From NCBI GenBank assembly GCA_029931535.1, contig JAQPZY010001581.1, forward strand, positions 2,510,001 to 2,574,000: a stretch of 64,000 nt of DNA, written 5' to 3'. The notes beneath the pieces are model-generated. The model saw only the letters and a list, made by a program, of their open reading frames with translations. It made no database searches and had not been told where the DNA came from. Within the stretch, counting starts at the first letter, position 1; every line of letters begins with the position of its first letter. Made by a program: the position numbers and the translations under genes. Positions 1-7,740 of this stretch are shown here, one piece after another. The stretch is from Margaritifera margaritifera. Its lineage: Eukaryota; Mollusca; Bivalvia; Unionida; Margaritiferidae.

Positions 1-410
1 TTGTTTGGTACACCTCAGATGGGACACAAGAAAACCCTGGTGATCCAGATGGAAGATTGGGTTCGCATTGGAAAAACCAAACGCACTTTTGACAAAGGTT
101 ATTTACCGAACTGGACTACCGAATTGTTTCGTGTCACTGGACAAGTGCGTGGACGTGATCCTTACGTCTATAAATTGGAAGACATGCACGGAGAAGTGTT
201 AGAAGGAACTTTTTACTTGCCTGAGTTACAACGAGTGACCAATAAAGAAGAGGACTTGTTCGATATCGAAAGCATTCTCGAACGAAGAACACGCAAAGTT
301 GATAAACGTCTAGTAGAAGAAGTCAAGGTGCGTTGGAAAGGATATCCACCTAGTTTTTTGATTCTTGGATTGCCGCTTCCCAAGTCGTCGACTATAAAAA
401 GACGAAGTAA
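1..410 (+). pseudogene. Polinton/Maverick integrase, C-terminal part with chromodomain (5' end outside window)
   Basis: Retroviral-type integrase of a Polinton element, which would join element DNA to the host chromosome. The window opens inside the gene. Residues 1-80 are the basic beta-rich DNA-binding tail. Residues about 85-118 read DLFDIESILERRTRK then VKVRWKGYPPSF, which is the start of a chromodomain (the aromatic-cage 'RWKGY' strand). A run of six T at 354-359 shifts the frame: the last chromodomain residues, including the WI pair, continue in another frame to a TAA at 408-410. The long open frame continuing to 606 is therefore an artefact of the shift. The next gene begins 5 bp after the proper stop. 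The catalytic DDE core lies upstream of the window. Family call from motif and gene order. Confidence 0.8.
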
Positions 411-415
411 CCAAC

Positions 416-832
416 GTGCCGTTCAACACAGCATCTACCTCTTCTCCTTCGCAGAGTTCCTCTCTTCAAGAATTACAAAAACAACCTTTGTGGGTGTGGT
501 GCGGAGAACGTGTCCCAAAAAATCAAATCGTCTTTTTCTGCCAAATCTTTGTTGTGTATTGTGTAATCGGAGCAGCCATTGCCAATTTGAGTTTACAACA
601 AGGTGACAAACAATTGTGGATCATTTTACTCAGCAGTTGCATCGGTTATCTTCTGCCCAGTCCTTCCTTGAAATATACGACGGACACTAACAACAACCAC
701 CAGAACGGTGCGACCAACGCCAGTCCTCCTTCTTCCAGTCACAACAATAGCAGCCCTCTTTTGGAACAGTTTGAACATCATTCTCCTTTGAACACCAGTG
801 ACTCCTCGGACACAAGAACAATGGAACTATGA
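416..832 (+). CDS. Polinton small membrane protein
   Basis: Small protein of a Polinton gene set, 138 codons. A Ser-rich N-terminus is followed by two hydrophobic stretches (about residues 42-58, FFCQIFVVYCVIGAAIA, and 67-80, LWIILLSSCIGYLL), then a polar Asn/Ser/His-rich tail. This suggests a two-pass or hairpin membrane protein. The frame opens with GTG at 416 where an ATG would be expected; with no other start nearby, the initiation codon has probably mutated. Its stop overlaps the ATG of the next gene (ATGA at 829-832), the tight packing typical of these elements. Function unknown; the assignment rests on position and membrane segments. Confidence 0.55.
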   Translation: MPFNTASTSSPSQSSSLQELQKQPLWVWCGERVPKNQIVFFCQIFVVYCVIGAAIANLSLQQGDKQLWIILLSSCIGYLLPSPSLKYTTDTNNNHQNGATNASPPSSSHNNSSPLLEQFEHHSPLNTSDSSDTRTMEL

Positions 833-1758
833 ATAACCAATTTTATTTAACTTTACCCAATGACAGTTCTATGGATGTGTTTCCCAACAATACCTTATGT
901 TGTTTCACGGCCAAATTACCTCAGTCCATACAATTGGATCACGAAGCTCATTGGGAAGTGGGTTTGGTAGAAATCATTCATCCAAAGCAAGCCCTCAATA
1001 TCGACGCAGGCCAAGACACTTTCATCGTCGATATCCTGAACGAACAAGTGCATGAACACTTGGACAAAAATGATCCTAGCATTTACGAATCCAAAAAGGC
1101 ATCACCCACCAATCCTCCCTTGACTGGCTATACCATGTTTATTCCTCTGGGGTATTATTTTAGTGCTCAACATTTGGTGGACACCATTGCGGCTGTTTTT
1201 AACTATCACTCTGCGAAGGAGAAGAATTAGATGCTGTGTTGAACGGCACGTTGGTTACTTTGTAACGATCGAATTCCATAAAGTGGCTCGCCGTCTTTTC
1301 ATTAATTTTCGGACCCTAATATATTGTCCATCACTTTTTGTCGTGGGTTGTTTGCTATTTTGGGTGGATACACACAACTAGCCCCCATGAAAAACATCAA
1401 CAGCAACGATCGATTTTACAAGTATTTTCGTTACTCTGTCGAACTGAACGAGGGACTAAAATTATTGTTTGTGTACTCCGATGTGGTGGAGTACAACATG
1501 GTGGGAAACACTGCCGCTCCGTTACTGAGAGTCATTGCTTTCAAAGTGGATTCTGCCGTCACTTCGTACGAAGAAGGTGGAAACACGTATCACGTTCACC
1601 GTCAATTTGTACATCCTCATTATCTTCCAGTCAGCAAATCGTATTTTGACAGTGTCAACATTAGTATAAAAGGAGATCTTGGACAAAGTATTCGATTCAC
1701 TAAAGGAAAAGTCACGGCGAAACTACATTTTCGAAAAAGGTTCTCCAGCGAATTGTAA
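829..1758 (+). pseudogene. Polinton capsid-associated (minor capsid/penton-like) protein, frameshifted
   Basis: Begins MNNQFYLTLPNDSS at 829. The N-terminal half (FTAKLPQSIQLD, WEVGLVEIIHP) runs open to a TAG at 1228-1230. About 110 bp then lacks a clean frame, and the same protein resumes by about 1390 and runs to 1758, ending in the pattern FDSVNISIKGDLGQSIRFT then a KVTAKLHFRKR tail. I recognise this two-part pattern from proteins common in invertebrate Polinton copies, always near the capsid and integrase genes. A minor capsid or penton role is inferred from position and size (about 310 residues), not from a visible active site. Broken by at least one frameshift. Confidence 0.65.
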
Positions 1759-1764
1759 CACAAG

Positions 1765-2202
1765 ATGTATCCTGTTTACCAAGGAGTGGCTCGACAACGA
1801 GGACATGGTTTAGGAGATATGTTAAAATCTGCTTTTCGAACGGTAGCCCCCATCTTAAAACCCATGGTGACTCGAGGATTGCATGCCTTAAAAGATGCCG
1901 CTTTGAAGCAAGGAAAATATTTTCTTCAAAACGTCCTCATTGACAAACAAAATCCTAAATAAGCCTTAATGAGAGGAGGAAAAAATGTGTTGCTGCAGAC
2001 TGGAAAAGATCTTTTGGGTCGCCTAGAGACCTCTATGCATTCGCTTTACACTTCTGGACCTGGCATTACTTCTTCCTCAACGCCAAAGCAAGGACAAGGC
2101 AGAAAGAGACGTCGATACCCCTTCAGAGCTGATAAACGACACGGTGTTCAGAAAAAGAATTTTATTTTTAAAAAGAAATGTCAGAGAATTAGACGTGTTT
2201 GA
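1765..2202 (+). pseudogene. Polinton small basic core/pVI-like protein, one in-frame stop
   Basis: Starts 6 bp after the preceding stop. The two halves, 1765-1962 and 1969-2202, share one frame and are separated only by a TAA at 1960-1962, so this is one protein of about 145 codons with a single nonsense change. The N-terminal half has an amphipathic stretch (LGDMLKSAFRTVAPILKPMV), and the C-terminal half becomes strongly basic (GRKRRRYPF, then Lys/Arg clusters). An amphipathic head with a basic tail next to the capsid gene recalls adenovirus pVI or core proteins. That analogy is inference. Confidence 0.6.
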
Positions 2203-2218
2203 TTACTAACTGTTGAAA

Positions 2219-3476
2219 ATGATGCACTGCGAATGTAGCAAGTCAGAACTGGATCTGTTTACCATGCCCCCTACCATGATGACGATGTAAGAAGCCCAAT
2301 GGGTAGAATTTCATCCTGTATCGTCTTTGACGACTTCAGCCCCTATCGAATTTGAAATCAAAAGACAAACTGAAGAAACTCAAAGTGATCAAGACGGACA
2401 ACACCAATCCTGGGACCGAGGCCAGAGTAGCTCCCGACAATAATTGCATGCATTCCTTGTTCATCGAAGTGGATTTGTACTTGAATAACAAACTGGTCAG
2501 CAGCAGCATGGATACTGACCCGTGCCGTACTTACTTGGAAAATATCTTGACGTACGGAAAAGAAGCCAAGAATACCCATCTGGATGCTTCCGTGGTATGG
2601 AAACCTGACACTTTCGATGCCTTCAACGACACAGTGTTGACAGAAGTTGACAATCCTCACAATGTGGGATTTAACGACCGTCAAAAGAAAGTAAAACAAG
2701 GGCGCACTTTAGAACTGATGGATCGTTTGCATTTGGACATGTGGTTGCAAGACAGGTATTTGTTGAACGGAGTGGATGTACGCCTGAGACTGAATCGCAG
2801 TAGTACCGTCTTCCATTTGATGGCTCATGCTAACGAGTACAAAACCATCATCAAAGAAGCCAGACTTTACGTGCGCCGTGTAGAAGTCTTACCTAAAGTA
2901 TCCTGAGCGACGAGTGGAAGTGAAAACTTTTACCATTGCCTCTGGACTTTAATCCAAAGTCGAAGATCATGTATTCCAAGGACAGCTCCCCAAACGTTTG
3001 CTGATTGGCATCGTCAATAATGCAGCCCTCAACGGAGCCAAAATCCTTTCGAGTTTCAACACTTCAACGTCTCCAAGATAGAAATCCCTCGAGATGGCCA
3101 GACGTTGTGTACCAGACCTTTTGAACCTAACTTTACCCAGAAAAATTACTTGAGATCTTACTTGACACTGTTTGAAGCCACAGGACAGTTAGGCACCAAC
3201 AGCAGCCACGGCATTTCGTACGAGGATTATCCCGGAGGATATGCTTTGTGGGGATTTGATTTCACTCACGACCAAGCCAGCGACGAAGGACATTTCCCCC
3301 CTATAAAATCAGGCCAACTTCGTGTGGAACTTCAGTTTGCCACAGCTCTAGCCAAACGCATCGAAGCTCTCTTGCAACAGAGTACAGAGACTACCCGCCG
3401 TGATTCATGGACTTATTTGACAGACATATTGAAACATAAAGTCAAGTGTGAATTGATGATTTATTATTACCTGTGA
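2219..3476 (+). pseudogene. F54H12.2-like protein, probable Polinton major capsid protein, several breaks
   Basis: Resembles the family annotated in invertebrates as 'uncharacterized protein F54H12.2-like', which belongs to Maverick/Polinton elements and probably forms the jelly-roll capsid. The start is ATG 2219. A TAA at 2288-2290 interrupts it. The frame changes between about 2355 and 2395. The middle (CMHSLFIEVDLYLNNKLVSS, LMDRLHLDMWLQDRYLLNGV) is open to 2906. After a short degraded join the frame changes again near 3043. The C-terminal part (FEPNFTQKNYL, YEDYPGGYALWGFDFT, SGQLRVELQFATALAKRIEA) runs to 3476. About 420 codons overall, near the family's usual size. It cannot be expressed whole. 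Family call good; capsid role from knowledge of the family. Confidence 0.75.
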
Positions 3477-3485
3477 ACAAAAGAA

Positions 3486-4026
3486 ATGGATACCTGGGAA
3501 CTTCATTACCTGTTGACTCGCAGTTCGTACACCTCTTCTTGAACTTCCACATCGCAAACCTAAAGACGTTCATGCCTATGGCATCAATACCGACGACAGT
3601 CATCGACCAGAAATCCATTGAGTCGCAGTGTACTTTCCCAACGATCACAGTGTGGAATATTTTGATTCTTATGGATTACCTCTTTTGGAAGACGAGATCA
3701 TTGACTTTATGAGAAGAAATCCTGTCTCCACTCGATTCAATAATGTGAGATTACAAGGATCAGATTATATGGTGTGTGGACAATATTGTGTGTATTTTCA
3801 TTATCAACGCAGTCTTGGATATCCCTCAGAACATTTAGTGACTTGTTACGATAGGGAGTACGCTAGAAACGATGCCAAAGTAGAAAGATGGTTTTGTGAA
3901 CATTATGGTTATCTCTTGTCTTTAGCTCAGAAACGTAGTGTGCATCGAGGACAAAATGATTTAGAACAGTGGAAGTCTAGTTTGATTTCACAACGTTGTC
4001 AAGCCTGTAAATACGTTCATGTTTAA
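3486..4026 (+). pseudogene. Polinton adenain-like cysteine protease
   Basis: Capsid maturation protease of the adenovirus/Ulp1 fold. It starts with ATG at 3486 (MDTWELHYLLTR), 9 bp after the capsid gene. An early stop and a frame change lie between about 3536 and 3600. The likely catalytic His codon (3616-3618) is followed at once by TGA (3619-3621). The rest is open: YFDSYG carries the acidic triad residue, then LQGSDYMVCGQYCVYF carries the expected Gln and the nucleophilic Cys of the CG pair. A zinc-like CXXC (RCQAC) is near the C-terminus. The coding part is well preserved apart from these lesions. Confidence 0.8.
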
Positions 4027-4216
4027 AAAAAATGTTTGTTTATATTTGCATATGTGTTAGAGAAGCTTCTTATTATGTATTAAAAATGTTGATTTTTGAA
4101 AAAAATTGTGTGTTGTTTTATGAATTGAAAAAAAAGAAAGAAATGTATATGCTCTATCTCTCTCTATCGATCTGAGGTAACTCCTCTTTCACATTTCTCT
4201 CTATCGATCTGACATA
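4027..4216 (+). other. AT-rich spacer between protease and accessory genes
   Basis: No open frame. T-rich and A-rich, with two near-copies of 'CTCTCTATCGATCTGA' at about 4159-4174 and 4197-4212, just before the promoter of the next gene. These may be upstream elements of that promoter. Confidence 0.4.
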
Positions 4217-4275
4217 TGTTTTCCATTGCGTCCGCGCTTCCAGCATATAAAGCGGTACGTCTGCCAGTTGGGTCA
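4217..4275 (+). promoter_or_regulatory. Shared promoter box, copy 1 (TATA and CAGTTGGG start motif)
   Basis: Contains TGTTTTCCATTGCGTCCG, then CTTCCAGCATATAAAGCG with TATAAA at 4246-4251, then CAGTTGGGTCA at 4265, about where an initiator should lie. The same series is present at 6888-6930 and 7741-7800. It precedes the ATG at 4329. Confidence 0.65.
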
Positions 4276-4328
4276 GCATTAGTCTGCAGCGAACATAGTA
4301 GCAGTAACAAGTATTAAATACGTTAGAG

Positions 4329-5311
4329 ATGGAGATACTTATCCCGGAACACGCCCTGAATGCTCTGAAGGGCTTAGGCCTTTCAGTCGCAACCGGGTGG
4401 AGCCTTCCGGCCCAGGATAAGAGGACAACTCTTCTCCTGATATGGGAGGAAGAAAGAAGAAATGCTATTGAGAGAAGTCCCAGGGATTGGCGAAAAGGGA
4501 AACAGCAGGCTCAGAGACAGCTATCGAAGTAGACTCAGATGCCGAGCACCCCGAGTAAACAACCCAATATGGGACAACAGCAGCCATCTCTGGCACAACC
4601 GCCACCACTATCAACACCGGCGTTTAAACCACCTCAACCATCTCAACAAGGGGAGGGGCAGAGTAGGCTGGAAGAAGAAGTAAAGAAGAAGACGAAAGAG
4701 GCTCAAGAGGTACCTCGAAAAGAGGTGAAGAAGAAGACTATAGCTCCACCTACACCGTCTATTACACGCACTACTGATCCAATACAACCGAAGCCTAGGG
4801 CCCAAGAAAAGCAGCCAGAAAAGAAAGTAGCGGCCGTGCCGAACATCTCACAGAGAGAAAAAGAACTACAGTCGGAAGCAGGATGGTATCTTCTGGAGCA
4901 GCTCACTCGTCACCGTATAGATGAGATATTACTGGCGGATGGGAGCGGGGAAACGGCAAAAGGTACATTGAGGACTTCAGAACATTAATGACGGTTCAAA
5001 AGAAACTCAAGTTTGAGGGCCATATTACTAGGAATATGCGGGAAAACGCCAGGAAGTCAGCTGAGAAAATCAAAAAGCTGGGAAAAACATTCAGCGAATG
5101 TCCTCTCCCTCTAGGAACAATGTTGCTCAACAAGACGATGGAGGCTCTCAGTATGACGCTACCAACCTTAAAATTGTGGCCTCCAATGTACCACCTGATA
5201 GTAGATGACCTAACTGATCCAGACAGTACCAAGGCTCGAACTCGACGCAAATTCGAGCCGCCTGAAGAGCTGCGACCTTACCTGATACCACCAACTGAGG
5301 ATACCACATAG
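4329..5311 (+). pseudogene. Unrecognised accessory protein of the Polinton-like region
   Basis: I do not recognise the family. The frame from ATG 4329 to 4988 is interrupted only by a TAG at 4530-4532; both halves are in one frame. Residues 1-65 are a compact N-terminal segment (LNALKGLGLSVATGWSL). Next comes a Pro/Gln-rich then Lys/Glu-rich low-complexity linker (about 4560-4860), then a short folded-looking part (GWYLLEQLTRHRIDEILLAD). At about 4950-4988 the reading seems to move to the frame 4988-5311, which is Lys-rich then ends in LRPYLIPPTEDTT. That could be either a frameshifted C-terminus or a separate gene whose ATG overlaps the stop (TAATG). It is driven by the 4217 promoter. Confidence 0.5.
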
Positions 5312-5755
5312 CCCTTCTAAGAGCTGAAGAATTGCCTCATTGCCTTAGAGTTTTCACTTTGGCTTGAAAACCAATTTCGAAAGTAATTATTTTAATAAGC
5401 AAATATGATCCATTTGTACACCGTTCCAAACGAGTACTACATATTATCTAGTTAAGATCACGAAAATATAAATACTGGGTTACATTAACCCTTCATTATT
5501 TTAATTTAGGAAACATTACGTACGCTATGTACTCTAAATTTTAAAGTGGTAGGGATAGGAAAATGTATTAAACTTGTTTAGATTGATCATAATTACAACA
5601 TGTGGCTAACACACAATTGGTAATAGGGACAACCCGTTTTAGCTAACTGGGCAGAATTTGATCATGTACGTTCATGGCGTCTCAGTATTTCGTCACGCTT
5701 CGCGCCTCCCTTGCCTAGCCCGTGCTGCCTGCCACTCCTGACATCAATAAAGTAA
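5312..5755. other. Non-coding stretch after the 4.3 kb gene
   Basis: No gene seen. Directly after the stop is a weak stem-loop, AGCCCTTCTAAGAGCT, 16 nt in the 6-4-6 layout of a histone stem-loop but with one mismatch and no ACCCA flank; it may be a decayed 3' signal. The rest is AT-rich. CACGCTTCGCGCC at about 5694 is a partial relative of the TTC hairpins further on. Confidence 0.3.
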
Positions 5756-5770
5756 GTGCGCTTCGCGCAC
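5756..5770. repeat. Perfect triloop hairpin GTGCGC-TTC-GCGCAC
   Basis: Six-base-pair perfect stem with a TTC loop, first of a series upstream of the 6123 gene. Similar hairpins at 5972-5986, 6002-6018 and 16436-16448. Confidence 0.6.
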
Positions 5771-5971
5771 CCCTGTAAACCTGTAAACATTGTGGTTCTA
5801 TTCCTATGTACAGGTATAATTAATTATACACACCCTCCAATATCGCGCCTTCAATAAACCCCCTTAGGTGGGAAACCATGCAGCAATGGAGGGGTGTGTA
5901 AACAGCGTCCTTACGCTTTAACGTGTCAGGTATGTTGGAAACTGGCAACACACCTGACCACAATTAAATAA

Positions 5972-5986
5972 GTGTGCTTAGCACAC
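5972..5986. repeat. Perfect triloop hairpin GTGTGC-TTA-GCACAC
   Basis: Six-base-pair stem, TTA loop. Same architecture as the hairpin at 5756. Confidence 0.6.
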
Positions 5987-5994
5987 AGTTTAAC

Positions 5995-6025
5995 CCCCTA
6001 GTGCGTGCTTCGCACGCATTGGGGG
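5995..6025. repeat. Extended hairpin TGCGTGC-TTC-GCACGCA inside a C5/G5 stem
   Basis: A seven-base-pair stem (6002-6018) is enclosed by CCCCC at 5995 and GGGGG at 6021, with a small internal mismatch. It lies about 100 bp upstream of the 6123 gene. Confidence 0.6.
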
Positions 6026-6083
6026 TAAATAGACGTACAGGGTCGAATGACCGAGAACGTCTCTAATTCAAGTATCATCGTCA

Positions 6084-6105
6084 TCAGTTGGGTCACTCTC
6101 GTTGA
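6084..6105 (+). promoter_or_regulatory. Start-site-like motif and leader of the 6123 gene
   Basis: CAGTTGGGTCACTCTCGTTG followed by ACTCGTCAAGAC matches the leaders at 4265 and 6921. No clear TATA box is present, and the upstream box of the other copies is missing. Confidence 0.4.
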
Positions 6106-6122
6106 CTCGTCAAGACCTCAAC

Positions 6123-6392
6123 ATGTCCGCTAAAATTAGTAAGCTGAATGAAGCGATGGTAAATATGCAGCGGGTTAGACATAACTTGATTCATAAGAAC
6201 CCAGAGAAGAAGACGATGATCTTCCTGTTAATAGCTCAAGATCTGGTGGAAGAAATTTTGAGAGAAGAGATCGTCAGAATGGGAGGGGAGGAGACAAAGA
6301 CTGCAGCAGCAACAGCAATAACAACAGCTCCAACAACAACTCTTGCAGCAGAAACAACAAGATGGAGAAGTCAGCTGTTGGATGGATTGTGA
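6123..6392 (+). CDS. Small helical protein, cassette gene A (unknown)
   Basis: Starts MSAKISKLNEAMVNMQ at 6123; the frame is open from 6102 but that has no ATG. The N-terminal 60 residues are predicted helical and include IAQDLVEEILREEIVRMG, which resembles the helix found twice in the 16586 product. The C-terminus as read is Thr/Ala-rich (TAAATAITTAPTTTLAA). In another frame the same bases read as a Gln-rich stretch, so a frameshift near 6295 is possible. It sits downstream of the hairpin group and upstream of a histone-type 3' stem-loop at 6539. Family not recognised; function unknown. Confidence 0.5.
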   Translation: MSAKISKLNEAMVNMQRVRHNLIHKNPEKKTMIFLLIAQDLVEEILREEIVRMGGEETKTAAATAITTAPTTTLAAETTRWRSQLLDGL

Positions 6393-6417
6393 TTAGTTTG
6401 CCTTCTCTTTCACCAGA

Positions 6418-6483
6418 ATGCGCCTTTGTCCTGCGGCAGTGAGACCAGTGGCGAAACGTGGTCGTCCTGCTGCTAGAAGTTAA
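6418..6483 (+). other. Short basic ORF with AT-hook-like RGRP core
   Basis: ATG at 6418, stop 6481-6483, 21 codons, ending PVAKRGRPAARS. The RGRP core flanked by basic residues is the pattern of an AT hook, a minor-groove DNA-binding motif. It may be the displaced C-terminus of cassette gene A after a frameshift, since the Gln-rich frame upstream is in the same phase. It lies 55 bp before the histone-type stem-loop. Confidence 0.35.
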
Positions 6484-6498
6484 GAAAAACTTCTCACC

Positions 6499-6499
<1 letters not shown>

Positions 6500-6532
<33 letters not shown>
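6500..6532 (+). repeat. A(33) homopolymer just upstream of the stem-loop
   Basis: Uninterrupted A run between the basic ORF and the stem-loop; the equivalent place before the second stem-loop (about 7375-7382) has a shorter A run. Confidence 0.9.
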
Positions 6533-6534
<2 letters not shown>

Positions 6535-6538
6535 CAAC

Positions 6539-6575
6539 GGTCCTTTACAGGGCCACCCAGATCTCTAGAAAAAGA
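6539..6575 (+). terminator. Histone-type 3' stem-loop 1 with downstream element
   Basis: GGTCCTTTACAGGGCC (6539-6554) folds as a 6 bp stem (one G-U pair) with a 4 nt loop, preceded by CCAAC and followed by ACCCA, as in metazoan replication-dependent histone mRNAs. A purine-rich AGAAAAAGA (6567-6575) lies 12 nt downstream, where the U7 snRNA-binding histone downstream element is expected. No histone gene precedes it; the upstream gene is the 6123 cassette gene. Confidence 0.75.
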
Positions 6576-6579
6576 TTAC

Positions 6580-6815
6580 TCTAGGATTGCCTACAAAAAA
6601 ATGTGTGTTTGTATCTTTGTGTTTGTCATTTTAAAAAAAATCACTTTCCCTTGTATGTGTGGTGTGTGTTTGTATGTGGAGTGTATGTTTGGTGTATGTG
6701 TTTTTAAAAAAATAAAAAAGACTTTTTCAAAAATATATGTTTGTATAGAGTGCGTTTGATGTATGTTTTTTTTTTAAATAAAAAAATTAAAAAGTGTAGG
6801 ATCCGAGAAGCGCAA
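6580..6815. repeat. T/G-rich spacer, duplicate of 7430-7625
   Basis: TGTGTTTGTATG-type sequence with A-rich blocks. It aligns with the stretch after the second stem-loop about 850 bp further on, including TTTTTAAAAA-AATAAAAAAGA and GTTTGTATAGAGTG words. No gene. Confidence 0.65.
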
Positions 6816-6820
6816 AAAAA

Positions 6821-6850
6821 TGACGTCATACTCAGAAACTGATGACGTCA
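6821..6850 (+). promoter_or_regulatory. Two perfect CRE sites (TGACGTCA)
   Basis: TGACGTCA at 6821-6828 and 6843-6850, 22 bp apart (about two helical turns) and 40-70 bp upstream of promoter copy 2. TGACGTCA is the consensus for CREB/ATF/AP-1-family factors. Confidence 0.6.
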
Positions 6851-6887
6851 GACGCGGTAGTGTGGGTTATATTTTTCTGGTGTGAGG

Positions 6888-6930
6888 GATGTTTTCCTTC
6901 ACGTCCGTGCTTTAAGTAGCCAGTTGGGCT
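6888..6930 (+). promoter_or_regulatory. Shared promoter box, copy 2
   Basis: GATGTTTTCCTTCACGTCCG then GTGCTTTAAGTAGCCAGTTG. The TATA position reads TTTAAG; CAGTTGGG at 6920 is the start motif. The first 25 bases match copy 3 (7741) at 24 positions. Confidence 0.65.
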
Positions 6931-6957
6931 ACCCCGTCGACTTGTCAACACAAGACG

Positions 6958-7382
6958 ATGAACAATAGAGAAAAGCTAAAACAGCTCAGAGAACACCTAG
7001 AGATTGCATGGCAGCTCCTACGGGACCTGCAGGAGATGGAGGAGAAGAAGAAAAAAGAGGAGGAGAAGAAGGAGAAGAAAGAAGCGGTGCGGCCTCATTT
7101 AATGATGCTACCTAACTGTGAAGTGAGGCCTATGTCAAGGACACCGCCACAACCTCCACAACAGCATCCCCAAGCCTATAGGGTGATTAGGAGGATTAGA
7201 AGTAATACCTTCACCATCCTCAAACGGAGAATTGGGATCGTGAAGCCATTGAACTCCGATTCCCCTTACTCCCCTTCCCTTTTCCCATCTACAGCAATTG
7301 TGGAAATGGATGGAGTGGGAGATGTGCTGCCTTTGGGGCTAGACCTGGGAGATGCCCACATCTCTAGGTGTACACAAAAAAA
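6958..7382 (+). CDS. Small coiled-coil protein, cassette gene B (unknown)
   Basis: ATG 6958 lies 38 bp after the CAGTTGGG motif. Residues 1-45 are a predicted charged coiled coil (LKQLREHLEIAWQLLRDLQE, then Glu/Lys repeats). A Pro-rich joint (PPQPPQQHP) and a basic stretch (YRVIRRIRSNTFTILKRRIG) follow. The open frame itself continues to 7617, straight through the stem-loop at 7389. In a histone-type mRNA the stop must come before the loop, so a small indel in the last 100 bp is likely; stops in the other frames occur at 7340 and 7365. I therefore end the feature before the loop. Not recognised. The start EHLEIAWQLLRD is weakly like EHLQEAWDGM of the 16586 gene. Confidence 0.5.
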
Positions 7383-7388
7383 CCAAAC

Positions 7389-7423
7389 GGCCCTTTTCAG
7401 GGACACCCAATTGCCAAGAAAAG
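7389..7423 (+). terminator. Histone-type 3' stem-loop 2 with downstream element
   Basis: GGCCCTTTTCAGGGAC (7389-7404) has the canonical TTTC loop and one stem mismatch, with CCAAAC before it and ACCCA directly after. CAAGAAAAG (7415-7423) is a close match to the histone downstream element and lies 10 nt after the loop. This is the best match in the window to a replication-dependent histone 3' end, yet the gene before it is not a histone. Confidence 0.82.
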
Positions 7424-7429
7424 AAAAAT

Positions 7430-7740
7430 CATATTTGCCATATATGTGTTTGTATGTTAAGTGTATGTGTGTATGTCTTTGTCTTTCCCACTCAAAAAAA
7501 TCCCTTTCTCTTCTAAAAAATGAATGTGTGGTGTGTGTTTGTATAGAGTGTGTTTGGTATGTGTTTTTAAAAATAAAAAAGATCCTTTTCCCTTCTGAAA
7601 GGTGTATGTTTGTATAGAGTGTGTCTATCCACACTCCCCTTCCCTTCCCATGTCGAATATTTTATAAAAGTGTTTCTTTTAGGTCCGCGTACTTGTTGTG
7701 TTTTATGTGTGATAGAATTTTGCATATTTCTTTTGGGAGG
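7430..7740. repeat. T/G-rich spacer, second copy, leading to promoter copy 3
   Basis: Duplicate of 6580-6815, with additional GTTTGTATAGAGTGTGT words to about 7625, then unique sequence. No gene supported; open frames on both strands here are products of low complexity. Confidence 0.6.

Noticed and set aside
6539..7404. Decayed histone gene cluster
   Set aside because: The stem-loops are right, but no frame near them encodes H2A, H2B, H3, H4 or H1 sequence.
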